From the NCBI RefSeq assembly GCF_036077095.1, contig NZ_CP107960.1, positions 1,922,001 through 1,986,000 on the forward strand: a stretch of 64,000 nt of DNA, written 5' to 3'. Origin of the DNA: Streptomyces sp. NBC_00376. GTDB lineage: Bacteria; Actinomycetota; Actinomycetes; Streptomycetales; Streptomycetaceae. The translations under genes were made by a program, and so were the position numbers. The notes under the pieces were generated by a model that ran no database searches, was not told the origin of the DNA, and worked only from the letters and a program-made list of their open reading frames with translations. Of the stretch, positions 43,786-52,284 are shown in pieces; positions within the stretch are counted from its first letter, which is position 1, and each line of letters begins with the position of its first letter.

Positions 43786-44687
43786 GGTGCCTCGTGAGTC
43801 GGGAGGCCGCGTGGGTCCCTGGCGGCCCCGTGCGGGCCGGGGCTCTCGGTGCGGACGGGCGCGGCGGCCACCTGCCGGATGTGCCAGGGCGGGTGGGCGG
43901 TGAGCAGGGCGCGCAGCAGCGCGTCGGAGTGCGCGGCCGGGACGGTGAGCCGTACGCCCCCGTCGGCCGCGGGCGTGTGCTCCGGGGCGCCCGGCAGTCC
44001 GGCGGGGAGCGATGCGCCGGGCGGGCCCGCCGCCTCGATCCGTACCGGCGGGCCGGTCTCCGCGGCCCGTGCCCCGGGGGCGGGGAGCAGGCCGGTGCCC
44101 TCGATCCGGAACACGGCGTCGACCGCCCCGGCGAGCCTGCGCGGGTCGTGGTCGACGAAGACGACGGTGGCGCCGGCCGCGACCCGTTCGGCCACGGCCC
44201 GGTCCAGCTCGTCGCGGGCCGCCGTGTCGAGCCCGGTCCATGCCTCGTCCAGGATCAGCAGCTCGGGCTCGGCGAGGAGCGCCTGGGCGACGGCGACCTT
44301 CTGGCTGGTGCCCTTGGAGAGTTCCGGAAGCGGTGTACGGGCATGGGCGGCGGCGCCGAAGCGGGCGAGCCAGGACCGGGCGCGGTCGGCCGCTTCGGAG
44401 GTCCGCAGGCCGTGGATGCGGCCGAGGTGGACGAGGTACCCGGACGCGGTGAACGGCAGCGCGGCCGGGAAGCGCTCGGGGACGTATGCCGTACGCGCTC
44501 CACGGCCGGTGATCCGGCCCTCCGTCGGGGCGTCGATCCCGGCGAGCAGCCTCAGCAGGGTCGACTTGCCGGTGCCGTTGGCCCCCTCGATCCGGACCAG
44601 GGCGTGCGTGGGCAGGTCGAGATCGATCCCACGCAGCACCCAGGGGCCGCCGAGTCCGTACCGGCGGCCGACCCCGGTCAGCCTCAG
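43782..44687 (-). CDS. ABC transporter ATP-binding protein, probable CTG start
   Basis: A 301-residue ATPase with Walker A GANGTGKSTLLRLL near 42, signature LSKGTSQKVAVAQAL, Walker B LLILDEAWTGLD and VVFVDHDP. The C-terminal 90 residues are Pro/Ala-rich with a domain of unknown role (VRLTVPAAHSDALLRALL). No ATG, GTG or TTG precedes the domain in frame except far inside AIM24. The best start is CTG (RLTGVGRRYG), whose bases overlap the AIM24 stop as CTGA, mimicking the usual ATGA coupling. A CTG six bases later is the alternative. Confidence 0.8.
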   Translation of the reverse strand: MRLTGVGRRYGLGGPWVLRGIDLDLPTHALVRIEGANGTGKSTLLRLLAGIDAPTEGRITGRGARTAYVPERFPAALPFTASGYLVHLGRIHGLRTSEAADRARSWLARFGAAAHARTPLPELSKGTSQKVAVAQALLAEPELLILDEAWTGLDTAARDELDRAVAERVAAGATVVFVDHDPRRLAGAVDAVFRIEGTGLLPAPGARAAETGPPVRIEAAGPPGASLPAGLPGAPEHTPAADGGVRLTVPAAHSDALLRALLTAHPPWHIRQVAAAPVRTESPGPHGAARDPRGLPTHEAP

Positions 44688-45358
44688 TTGGCGGTCTTCT
44701 CGGGCTTGGCCTCGCTGGGCCGCACGATCACGAATCCCTCGCCGTCCAGCCGCAGTTGGACGGCCTCGCCGGATCCGCCGCGGATCATCGAGCCGACGCT
44801 CTGCGAACGGTGCAGCGACGTGGCCAGGTTGGCGCTCCAGCCGACCACCGCGTCCGTGTCGACGCAGACCGGCTGCTGCGGCGTGACGGGAATCACTATG
44901 GGGTGTCCCTCGCACATCAGGCCGAGCTTGCCGTAGCCGGTGAAGACGCTGTTGAAGAGCCCGCCGCCGGTCATCCCGGCACCCTTCACGGTCTTGATCT
45001 CGTAGGAGATCGTGGGATCGAAGCAGAGCACGTTGCGGCCGTTGATCGTGAGGACGTCGCCGTGCTCCATCTCCACGATGAAGCAGTTGGCGGCCTCGTG
45101 CGCGAACCATGCCTCGCCCTGGCCGCGGACCGCCATCAGCGGCAGTCCCTCTCCGGTGACGGCGCGCTTCAGCATGCCGCCTATGCCCTGGCCCTTGCGC
45201 TCGAACTGCAGATCACCGCGGAAGGCGATCATCGCTCCCTGGCGGGCGTGCATCTCGCCGTTGACGGCGTACTTGATGGATTTGGCGTTCTGCAGGGTCA
45301 TCCCGGGGGCCGTCGCCTGCTGTGCCAGGTTCTCGCTGGAAAAGAGATCGCTCTTCAT
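44684..45358 (-). CDS. AIM24 family protein
   Basis: A 224-residue soluble protein of the AIM24/TRAP-like beta-fold family. It shows LQNAKSIKYAVNGEMHARQGAMIAFRGDL, KRAVTGEGLPLMAVRGQGEAWFA, GRNVLCFDPTISYEI and GLMCEGHPIVIPV. Function is undefined in bacteria; the mitochondrial member affects inner-membrane organisation. ATG (KSDLFSSEN) lies nine bases after GAGG. First gene of a four-gene unit with the ATPase, permease and zinc-ribbon genes, and divergent from the hydrolase gene. Confidence 0.92.
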   Translation of the reverse strand: MKSDLFSSENLAQQATAPGMTLQNAKSIKYAVNGEMHARQGAMIAFRGDLQFERKGQGIGGMLKRAVTGEGLPLMAVRGQGEAWFAHEAANCFIVEMEHGDVLTINGRNVLCFDPTISYEIKTVKGAGMTGGGLFNSVFTGYGKLGLMCEGHPIVIPVTPQQPVCVDTDAVVGWSANLATSLHRSQSVGSMIRGGSGEAVQLRLDGEGFVIVRPSEAKPEKTAN

Positions 45359-45430
45359 GCGGTGCATCCTCACCCGGAGCGGTCCATTCCGCCAAGAAGC
45401 CCGGATCGGGCGGCTGGCAGACTGGACCGG

Positions 45431-46180
45431 GTGAGCAGCAATGACATTCCCACGTCCCCGTCCACTCCCCATTCGCCCGCGGCGGACAGCCCGTTCAGGT
45501 CCGAGCCGACGAGCCGCGACGAGGCGCCGCAGTACGTGCTGCCGTTGGTCGTGCACATCGAGAAGACCGCTCCCCCGGCCCGTACCGACGCGTTGCGGAC
45601 CGCGGCCCGCGCGGTGCTCGTGATGCTCTCCGACGAGCGCTCGGTGGGCGAGGGCGAGTGGGCGCGGGCGATGCGGGACTGGCAGGACGCCCGGATCCGC
45701 AAGGTGGTGCGGCGGGCGCGCGGCGCGGAGTGGCGCAAGGCCTCCGCGCTGCCGGGCATCACGGTCACGGGCGAGGGCGCCGAGGTGCGGGTCTTCCCGC
45801 CGGTGCCGCTGGACGGCTGGCCCAAGGAGCTGGCGAAGCTCCAGGTGTCGGGGACGGATCTGGACGACCCGGAGCCGCCTGCCGCGCCCGATCGCCAGAG
45901 CCCGGTGCTGTGGCTCAACCCGGAGCTGGACATGTCGGCGGGCAAGGCCATGGCGCAGGCCGGGCACGGCGCGCAGCTCGCCTGGTGGGAGCTGTCGGAC
46001 ACGGAGCGCAAGGCGTGGCGCGAGGCGGGCTTCCCGCTCTCGGTCGCCACCGCGGAGGCGGGGCGCTGGCCGGAGCTCACGGCGAGCGGGCTTCCGGTGG
46101 TGCAGGACGCCGGGTTCACCGAGATCGCGCCCGGGTCGTGCACCGTGGTCGCCGACCACCCGGCGCTGCGACGCGGCTGA
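45431..46180 (+). CDS. Peptidyl-tRNA hydrolase, PTH2 type, with N-terminal extension
   Basis: A 249-residue protein. The C-terminal 100 residues are a PTH2 domain: LNPELDMSAGKAMAQAGHGAQLAWWEL carries the family K-x-x-AQ-x-x-H core, and VVQDAGFTEIAPGSCTVVA the conserved end. PTH2 enzymes release peptide from drop-off peptidyl-tRNA. The first 150 residues (QYVLPLVVHIEKTAPPARTDALRTAARAV) are an extension absent from short archaeal PTH2. GTG start (SSNDIPTSP). Divergent from AIM24 across 72 bp. Confidence 0.8.
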   Translation: MSSNDIPTSPSTPHSPAADSPFRSEPTSRDEAPQYVLPLVVHIEKTAPPARTDALRTAARAVLVMLSDERSVGEGEWARAMRDWQDARIRKVVRRARGAEWRKASALPGITVTGEGAEVRVFPPVPLDGWPKELAKLQVSGTDLDDPEPPAAPDRQSPVLWLNPELDMSAGKAMAQAGHGAQLAWWELSDTERKAWREAGFPLSVATAEAGRWPELTASGLPVVQDAGFTEIAPGSCTVVADHPALRRG

Positions 46181-46302
46181 GCGCCTGAACGCCCGAGCGC
46201 CGGAGCGGGAACCTCAAATCGACCTCTGAACGTCCCCCTGTTCGGATTCACCACCGCCCTTTGGGGCCATGAGCCCTGCACGAAGCGGATGAGGGGGACG
46301 GT

Positions 46303-47601
46303 ATGAAGCTGGGTATCGGGATCGGCTGGCGGCCGGAGATAGCGGATGTTGTCGAGGCGCTGCCGGGGATCGACTGGGTGGAGGCGGTCGCGGAGAACAT
46401 CTGCACCGGCCGTCTCCCCGATTCGCTGGTACGGCTCAGGGAGCGCGGTGTCACGGTCGTCCCGCACGGCGTCTCGCTGGGCCTCGGCGGAGCCGACCGC
46501 CCCGATCCGGGCCGGCTCGCCGATCTCGCCGCCCGCGCCGAACTGCTCTCCGCGCCCCTGGTGACCGAGCACATCGCGTTCGTACGGGCCGGGGGGCCGC
46601 GCACCTCCTCGCCGGGGCTGGAAGCGGGCCATCTGCTGCCCGTCCCACGGACCCGGGACGCACTGGACGTGCTGTGCGAGAACGTGCGCATCGCGCAGGA
46701 GTCGCTGCCGGTGCCGCTGGCCCTGGAGAACATCGCGGCGCTGATCTCCTGGCCCGACGAGGAGCTGACCGAGGGGCAGTTCCTGGCGGAGCTGGTCGAG
46801 CGGACCGGGGTCCGGCTGCTGATCGACGTCGCCAATCTGCACACCAACCACGTCAACCGGGGCGAGGACCCGGCCACCGCACTGGACGAGCTGCCGGTGG
46901 AGGCCATCGCGTACGTGCATGTGGCGGGCGGCGTCGAGAAGGACGGTGTCTGGCACGACACCCACGCCCACCCGGTCACCGAGCCCGTACTCGACGTCCT
47001 GGCCGGGCTCCGTTCCCGGGTCGACCCGCCCGGCGTCCTGCTGGAGCGGGACGACGACTTCCCGCCGGCCGAGGAGCTGGCGGGCGAACTGGACACGATC
47101 CGCGCCACCTTGAACCGGGCGGCGGGGGACACGAAGCGGCCCGCCCCTCGCGTCCGCCCGTCCACGCGGGCCGGAGCGTCCACATCCACCGACGCCACCC
47201 GCGACCGGCTCGCGGCCGCCCAGACCGCACTGCTCTCCGCGCTCGTCGCCGGTGGCCCCGCGCCGCAGGGCTTCGACCGGCGCCGCCTCGGGGTCCAGAG
47301 CCGTGCCCTGGCCGCCAAGCGGGCCGGGGTCGTCGCCAAGGTGGCACCGGAGCTGCCGGAGATCCTGGGCACCGGCTACCGGGAGGCCTTTCTCTCGTAC
47401 GCCGCGACCCGCCCCATGTCCGCCGGTTACCGGCGCGACGCGATGGACTTCGCCGAGGACCTGCTGATCGCGGGCCGCCCCACCGACGACGCCGCCCGGC
47501 GCAGGCTGACCCACTGGTGGCAGGACCGGGCCGGTGCGCGCCCGCCGCGCCGCACCACCCGGCTCGTACGAGCGGCCCGCGCGGCCCTGATCGGAAGGTG
47601 A
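46303..47601 (+). CDS. DUF692 family (MNIO) multinuclear iron-dependent oxidase-like protein
   Basis: A 432-residue protein. Residues 1-265 are the DUF692 TIM barrel known from MbnB and TglH, which use two or three iron ions to rewrite cysteine residues of peptides. Candidate ligands in order: H55 ([10 protein letters not shown]), H90 (TEHIAF), E142 (ALENIAAL), D175 ([11 protein letters not shown]), H206 (VHVAGG), and D219/H221 (HDTHAHP). The usual RxPH near the N-terminus reads GWRPEI here, with Glu replacing His. Residues 295-390 form a second helical domain of the SCO6045 C-terminal type, comparable to the separate partner protein in other MNIO systems. A gaggggga site precedes ATG. Only five bases separate it from the Cys-rich membrane protein gene. 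Confidence 0.9.
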   Translation: MKLGIGIGWRPEIADVVEALPGIDWVEAVAENICTGRLPDSLVRLRERGVTVVPHGVSLGLGGADRPDPGRLADLAARAELLSAPLVTEHIAFVRAGGPRTSSPGLEAGHLLPVPRTRDALDVLCENVRIAQESLPVPLALENIAALISWPDEELTEGQFLAELVERTGVRLLIDVANLHTNHVNRGEDPATALDELPVEAIAYVHVAGGVEKDGVWHDTHAHPVTEPVLDVLAGLRSRVDPPGVLLERDDDFPPAEELAGELDTIRATLNRAAGDTKRPAPRVRPSTRAGASTSTDATRDRLAAAQTALLSALVAGGPAPQGFDRRRLGVQSRALAAKRAGVVAKVAPELPEILGTGYREAFLSYAATRPMSAGYRRDAMDFAEDLLIAGRPTDDAARRRLTHWWQDRAGARPPRRTTRLVRAARAALIGR

Positions 47602-47606
47602 CCGGC

Positions 47607-48641
47607 ATGAACACCGTCGCACTGCTCGTGGACCTCGGCGTCGTGGTCTCCTCCGTACTCCTGGTCGTGGGGCTCTCGCGGGCCCGTGGCGGCACCGGCG
47701 GCGCCGTCCACGACGTCTACGAAGCCGCCTTCCTCAACGGCGGCCCGGGCAGGGTCGCGGACGCCGCGCTCACCGCGATGCATGCGGACGGCCGGCTGGC
47801 CGTCGGGGGCCCCGGAATCGTCGCCGTCCAGCGGGCCGAAGCCCATGACCCGGTGGAGCGCGCGGTGCTCCAGGAACACGCCTCGGCTCCCAGCGGGGCG
47901 TTGCACACCCTGCGCGAGGCGGTGATGCGGCACCCCGCGGTGCAGGAGGTCGGCGACGGGCTCGCGGCCCGCGGTCTGCTGGCCGCGCCCACCGCGAACC
48001 GGACGTGGCGCCGCTGGGGCGTCACCCAGGGGATGGTCTGCGTACTGGCCGTCCCGCTCTCCATCGTGGCGACCGTCCTGGATCCCCTGTCCGCGGACTT
48101 CTCCACCGTTCCCTTCTTCTTCAAGGTGTTCCCGGTCCTGATCGTCGGTATCTTCACCGGCTTCATCTGCGCCGGGGTCGCCCGGGGACGCGTCACCAGG
48201 TCGGGGCGCCGGGCCGCCGAGGCGTTCCGTACCGCCCAGGCGTACAACCCCGACCCGGCCCACGCGGTGGCCGCGCACGGGCTGCGGGCGATCCCCGACC
48301 CCGTGTTCCAGGAGCAGCTGATCGCGGCGGCCCGGATGCAGCCGCACGGCCGGACGGCGGGGCGGCGTGCCCACGCGGCGGCGGCGTCCACGGGCGCCTC
48401 CGCGCTGCTCCTCGCGCCGGTGGTGTGGTGCGCCGGTACGAGTCCCGGTCACGGCAGTTGCGGGAGCTCCGGTGACGGGGGCGGCGGGGCGGGCGGCGGT
48501 GGCGGGTGCAGTTCCGGGGCGAGCTGTGGCTCGGGGTCCGGCTGCGGCGGATCGAGCGGCTCCGGCTGCGGTGGCAGCAGTGGTTCCAGTTGTGGCGGCG
48601 GCGGATCCAGTTGTGGCGGCGGGTCCAGCTGCGGCAGTTAG
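47607..48641 (+). CDS. TIGR04222-type membrane protein with Cys/Gly/Ser-rich tail
   Basis: A 344-residue membrane protein. Helices are predicted at about 4-22, 141-158, 170-190 and 260-277. Between the first two is the conserved TIGR04222 block (VYEAAFLNGGPGRVADAALTAMHADGRLAV). After the last helix the chain is only Gly, Ser and Cys with few exceptions. Nine cysteines (275, 285, 301, 307, 313, 321, 329, 336, 342) are spaced 6-16 residues apart, in units like CGGGGSS and CGGSSGSG. Directly behind a DUF692 gene with shared ribosome-site spacing, the tail is a plausible substrate for it. Function unproven. Confidence 0.85.
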   Translation: MNTVALLVDLGVVVSSVLLVVGLSRARGGTGGAVHDVYEAAFLNGGPGRVADAALTAMHADGRLAVGGPGIVAVQRAEAHDPVERAVLQEHASAPSGALHTLREAVMRHPAVQEVGDGLAARGLLAAPTANRTWRRWGVTQGMVCVLAVPLSIVATVLDPLSADFSTVPFFFKVFPVLIVGIFTGFICAGVARGRVTRSGRRAAEAFRTAQAYNPDPAHAVAAHGLRAIPDPVFQEQLIAAARMQPHGRTAGRRAHAAAASTGASALLLAPVVWCAGTSPGHGSCGSSGDGGGGAGGGGGCSSGASCGSGSGCGGSSGSGCGGSSGSSCGGGGSSCGGGSSCGS

Positions 48642-48682
48642 GGCCTGCCCGGACGGCACCGGCTGCGCCGGTGGTCGCGATG

Positions 48683-48725
48683 GGGCGGCCACCCTGCTGA
48701 TGCCCGGTCAGGGGCACGGCCGCCC
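48683..48725. terminator. Branched GC-rich hairpin between convergent TIGR04222 and hemQ genes
   Basis: Outer stem GGGCGGCC/GGCCGCCC with an inner TGCCC-loop-GGGCA stem, 42 bp after the TIGR04222 stop. The rest of the 261-bp convergent gap shows no ORF or other element. Confidence 0.4.
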
Positions 48726-48902
48726 TGGTGGTCCGTCACGGAGCGGTGTGCGGTGGTGCGTGTCTATGAGGACGCCGGTGCGGCGCGCTGGACGCGCGCC
48801 GCACCCGGAGCCGAACCCGGTGTCGCTGGAACGACGGGCAGCGCGATCCGCGCCGGTGCCCGCCCTCTGATCTTCCGGGTTGGGGTGGTCGGAGCCCGCT
48901 CG

Positions 48903-49631
48903 CTACGCGAGCCCGGCCACCAGGTCTGCAACCGACTTCCTGCGCCCCGTGTAGAACGGGACCTCTTCGCGGACGTGCATCCGCGCCTCGGAGGCCCGCA
49001 GGTGACGCATCAGGTCGACGATGCGGTAGAGCTCGTCGGCCTCGAAGGCGAGAATCCACTCGTAGTCGCCGAGCGAGAAGGAGGCGACGGTGTTGGCCCG
49101 GACGTCGGGGTAGCCGCGCGCCATCTTGCCGTGGTCCGCGAGCATGCGACGGCGGTCCTCGTCCGGCAGCAGGTACCAGTCGTAGGAGCGCACGAAGGGG
49201 TAGACGCTGATGTAGTTGCGCGGCGTCTCGTCGGCCAGGAAGGCCGGAATGTGCGACTTGTTGAACTCGGCGGGACGGTGCAGCGCCATGTTCGACCAGA
49301 CCGGCTCCAGCGCCAGGCCCAGCTTGGTGCGCCGGAAGAGGTTATACGCCTCCTGGAGCTCGTCCGCCGTCTCGGCGTGCCACCAGATCATGACGTCGGC
49401 GTCGGCACGCAGGCCGGAGACGTCGTAGGTGCCGCGGACGGTGATGTCCTTGGCCGCGAGCTGGTCGAACAGCTCCTGGACCTCGTCGGCGTAGCCGGCC
49501 CGGTCCGCGGGCAGGACGTCGCGCAGCTTGAAGACGGACCACAGCGTGTAGCGGATGACCTCGTTGAGGTCCTTGGCCTTCTTACCCGCGTTGGGGCCCT
49601 TGCTTGATTTCACAGTCTCAGGCGCACTCAT
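48903..49631 (-). CDS. hemQ: Coproheme decarboxylase HemQ/ChdC (chlorite dismutase family)
   Basis: Last enzyme of the coproporphyrin-dependent heme pathway in Gram-positive bacteria: decarboxylates coproheme to heme b using peroxide. The 242-residue length suits the actinobacterial form. It shows [52 protein letters not shown] with the likely catalytic tyrosine, [20 protein letters not shown] and [13 protein letters not shown] [14 protein letters not shown]. It follows hemG after four bases, so they are one operon. Confidence 0.95.
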   Translation of the reverse strand: MSAPETVKSSKGPNAGKKAKDLNEVIRYTLWSVFKLRDVLPADRAGYADEVQELFDQLAAKDITVRGTYDVSGLRADADVMIWWHAETADELQEAYNLFRRTKLGLALEPVWSNMALHRPAEFNKSHIPAFLADETPRNYISVYPFVRSYDWYLLPDEDRRRMLADHGKMARGYPDVRANTVASFSLGDYEWILAFEADELYRIVDLMRHLRASEARMHVREEVPFYTGRRKSVADLVAGLA

Positions 49632-49635
49632 ACGG

Positions 49636-51123
49636 CTATTGTCCCGCCTCGCTCCGTGTGCCCTTAACCAGGGTCGACGTGGCGATGATCTCTTCCCCGG
49701 GACCGCCGGTGATGTCGGCCGCGATTTCGTCCGCGGCGCGGTGGGCGCTCGCGATGCAGGCCGGGATGCCGACGCCGTCGTAGACCGCTCCGCAGACCCG
49801 CAGCGCGGGCAGCTTGGCGACCTCGTCGCGGATCCGGGCGACCCGGGAGAGATGTCCCACCGGGTACTGGGGCAGCCCGCCGATCCACCGGGTGACCTCG
49901 GTGTCCACGGGCTTCGCGGCCAGTCCGGTCGCCTCGGCGAGGTCACGCAGCGACACGTCGACGATCTCGCCGTCCTCGCGGTGGATGTGATCCTCCTCGC
50001 CGTAGCGGCCGACGGAGGTGCGCAGCACGAAGAGGTCCGGGGCCGCGTCGGCGACCCAGTTCCACTTGTGGGAGGAGAAGGTGGACGCCTTGATGGTGCG
50101 GCCGTCGACCGGGGGGACGAGGAAGCCGGAGCGGCCGTCGAGTGCGGTCGTGGCGGCGACGTCGGATCGGCGGAAGGCCATCGTGACGAGCGCCATCGAC
50201 GCGTACTCGACACCGGCGAGCTCGGCGGAGGCTGCCGGTGACTCGGCGGCGAGCAGCGTGGAGGCGGACCAGGCGGGGGCGGCGAGCACGATGCCGTCGG
50301 CCTTGATGACCCGGGTGTCCGTGCGGACGTCCCAGCCTTCGGCGGTACGGGTCAGGCCGAGGACGGGGGTGGCGGTGAGGATCTCCCCGCCGCCCGCGCG
50401 CACCGCGTCGGCGACCGCTCGGGGCAGGGTGCCGATGCCGCCCTCGATGCCCTGGAAGACCGGTCCGGTCTGCTGCCGGGCGGCGACCCGTTCCTGGATG
50501 CGCAGGACGGCGTCGAGCAGGGAGCCGCCCTCCCGCGCCGCCTCGAAGAGCTGCGGTACGGCGGCGCGCATCGAGATCCGGTAGGCGTCGCCCGCGTACA
50601 CGCCGCCGAGCAGCGGCTCCACGAGCCGGTCGACGACCTCTCGGCCCAGCCGGTCGGCGACGTACGCGCCGACGGCGACGTCGTCACCGACGGGGGTCGG
50701 GGTGAGGTCGCGCTCCTGCGCGATGCGGGCGAGGCCCTCGGGGGTGAGCAGTCCGGTCAGCGCGGCCGGGTCGCCGGGGACACCCATCACATGGCCCTTG
50801 GGCATGGGGCGCAGGGCGTCGCGCGTCCAGACCGAGGCGGTGGCCGTGGCGGGCGGCTGGAGGCGGTCGCCGAGCCCGACTTCGCGTGCCAGGCCGACCC
50901 CCTCCGGGCGGCGGGCGAGCATCGACTCCGCACCGAGGTCGACCTGGGTGCCGGCGATCTCACCGGTCATGAGCTTGCCGCCGAGCCGCTCGGTGGCCTC
51001 CAGCAGGGTGACCCGCAGGCCGGTCCCCAAAAGCCGGTGGGCGGCGGCGAGACCGGCGATGCCACCGCCGATGACGACGACATGTCCGGTGCCCGGGTCC
51101 GCGCGGTTTATTGAACGCTGCAT
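49636..51123 (-). CDS. hemG: Coproporphyrinogen III / protoporphyrinogen oxidase (HemY type)
   Basis: FAD enzyme oxidising coproporphyrinogen III to coproporphyrin III before iron insertion. The protein has 495 residues. FAD-binding [17 protein letters not shown] is at about 15-31, then [40 protein letters not shown] and the C-terminal [19 protein letters not shown]. Actinobacterial members use coproporphyrinogen; the symbol hemY is also used. ATG after a GGGGGC stretch. Divergent from the DUF4349 lipoprotein gene. Confidence 0.95.
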   Translation of the reverse strand: MQRSINRADPGTGHVVVIGGGIAGLAAAHRLLGTGLRVTLLEATERLGGKLMTGEIAGTQVDLGAESMLARRPEGVGLAREVGLGDRLQPPATATASVWTRDALRPMPKGHVMGVPGDPAALTGLLTPEGLARIAQERDLTPTPVGDDVAVGAYVADRLGREVVDRLVEPLLGGVYAGDAYRISMRAAVPQLFEAAREGGSLLDAVLRIQERVAARQQTGPVFQGIEGGIGTLPRAVADAVRAGGGEILTATPVLGLTRTAEGWDVRTDTRVIKADGIVLAAPAWSASTLLAAESPAASAELAGVEYASMALVTMAFRRSDVAATTALDGRSGFLVPPVDGRTIKASTFSSHKWNWVADAAPDLFVLRTSVGRYGEEDHIHREDGEIVDVSLRDLAEATGLAAKPVDTEVTRWIGGLPQYPVGHLSRVARIRDEVAKLPALRVCGAVYDGVGIPACIASAHRAADEIAADITGGPGEEIIATSTLVKGTRSEAGQ

Positions 51124-51250
51124 GCCCCCACTCTCTCAAAACCCTTTCCGAGTCCTGAACGTGACTGCTTCGAAACCGGGATCCGGCAACCCGCGCCCCG
51201 GTCCGGCACGTCGAACCGGCACCATCGACGACCCGCCTTGGGGGGCATTC

Positions 51251-52234
51251 ATGCAGAGACACCGGCATCCTGGCCGTTCATCGGTCCGTCGTCCGCGCCT
51301 GGTCCTGGCGGCCGGCCTCGTGGCCGGCCTGCTCACGCTGAGCGGCTGCGGCGCCTCGGACAGTGCGAGCGACACGAGTTCCGGCGACAGCAAGAGGGCG
51401 ATCGGCGCTCCGGAGCAGGGCGCCGCCGACGCGGCGGCCGGGAAGGCGGAGCAGGAGACGGGCGGTTCGCCGTCGCAGGAGAAGCCGCAGGGGAAGAAGA
51501 GCGACGCCCTGCCCTCCGGCACCCATGTCATCCGTACCGCCTCGCTCTCGGTGGAGGTCGGGAACGTGCCGAAGGCGGCCGTGCTCGCCCGTTCGGCCGC
51601 GGAGGGTGCGGGCGGTCTGGTGGCCCGCGAGGAGACCGAGCGGGTCGACGACACGCATGAGGTGTCACATCTCGTGCTGCGCGTTCCGCAGGGCGAGTAC
51701 GAAGCGGTGCTGAAGCGGCTCGCGGGCACCGGGAAGCTGCTGTCGCGCACCTCGTCGGCGAAGGACGTCACCGACCAGGTGGTCGACGTGGAGAGCCGGA
51801 TCGCCACCCAGCGGGCGAGTGTGGCGAGGGTACGGAAGCTGATGGACCGGGCGGAGAAACTCAGCGACGTGGTCACGCTGGAGGGCGAGCTGAGCAGCCG
51901 TCAGGCGTCCCTGGAGTCGCTGCTGGCCCAGCAGGCGTCGCTGAAGGACCGCACCACGCTCGCCACGATCACCCTCGACCTCTCCGAGCCGGAGACGGTG
52001 GCGAAGGACGACGATGACGGGCCCGGCTTCCTGGACGCGCTGAGCGGCGGCTGGCACGCGTTCGTGACGGCGCTGCTGTGGCTGGCGATGGCGGTGGGCG
52101 CCGCGGCCCCGTTCCTGGCGGCGCTGGCCGTGCTCCTGCTGGTGTGGCGGCTGCTGCGCCGCCGGCTGGCCGGACGCAGTGCGCGGCGGACGTCCGGGCC
52201 GGGCGGGTCCTCGCCCGCTCCCCCGGCGTCGTAG
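51251..52234 (+). CDS. DUF4349 lipoprotein
   Basis: A 327-residue surface protein. The signal (RPRLVLAAGLVAGLLTLSGC) ends in a lipobox cysteine near residue 34. An acidic Ser/Ala linker is followed by the DUF4349 core THVIRTASLSVEVGNVPKAA, a predicted coiled coil (QVVDVESRIATQRASVARVRKLMDRAEKLSDVV, then LEGELSSRQASLESLL), LDLSEPE and one C-terminal membrane helix near 285-310. The C-terminal helix plus lipid would anchor both ends. Function unknown. It separates the heme genes. Confidence 0.88.
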   Translation: MQRHRHPGRSSVRRPRLVLAAGLVAGLLTLSGCGASDSASDTSSGDSKRAIGAPEQGAADAAAGKAEQETGGSPSQEKPQGKKSDALPSGTHVIRTASLSVEVGNVPKAAVLARSAAEGAGGLVAREETERVDDTHEVSHLVLRVPQGEYEAVLKRLAGTGKLLSRTSSAKDVTDQVVDVESRIATQRASVARVRKLMDRAEKLSDVVTLEGELSSRQASLESLLAQQASLKDRTTLATITLDLSEPETVAKDDDDGPGFLDALSGGWHAFVTALLWLAMAVGAAAPFLAALAVLLLVWRLLRRRLAGRSARRTSGPGGSSPAPPAS

Positions 52235-52284
52235 CGTGGTCCCTTCGGACTGGGGACGGACCCCAGGTGTCGAAGGGACCGGGC

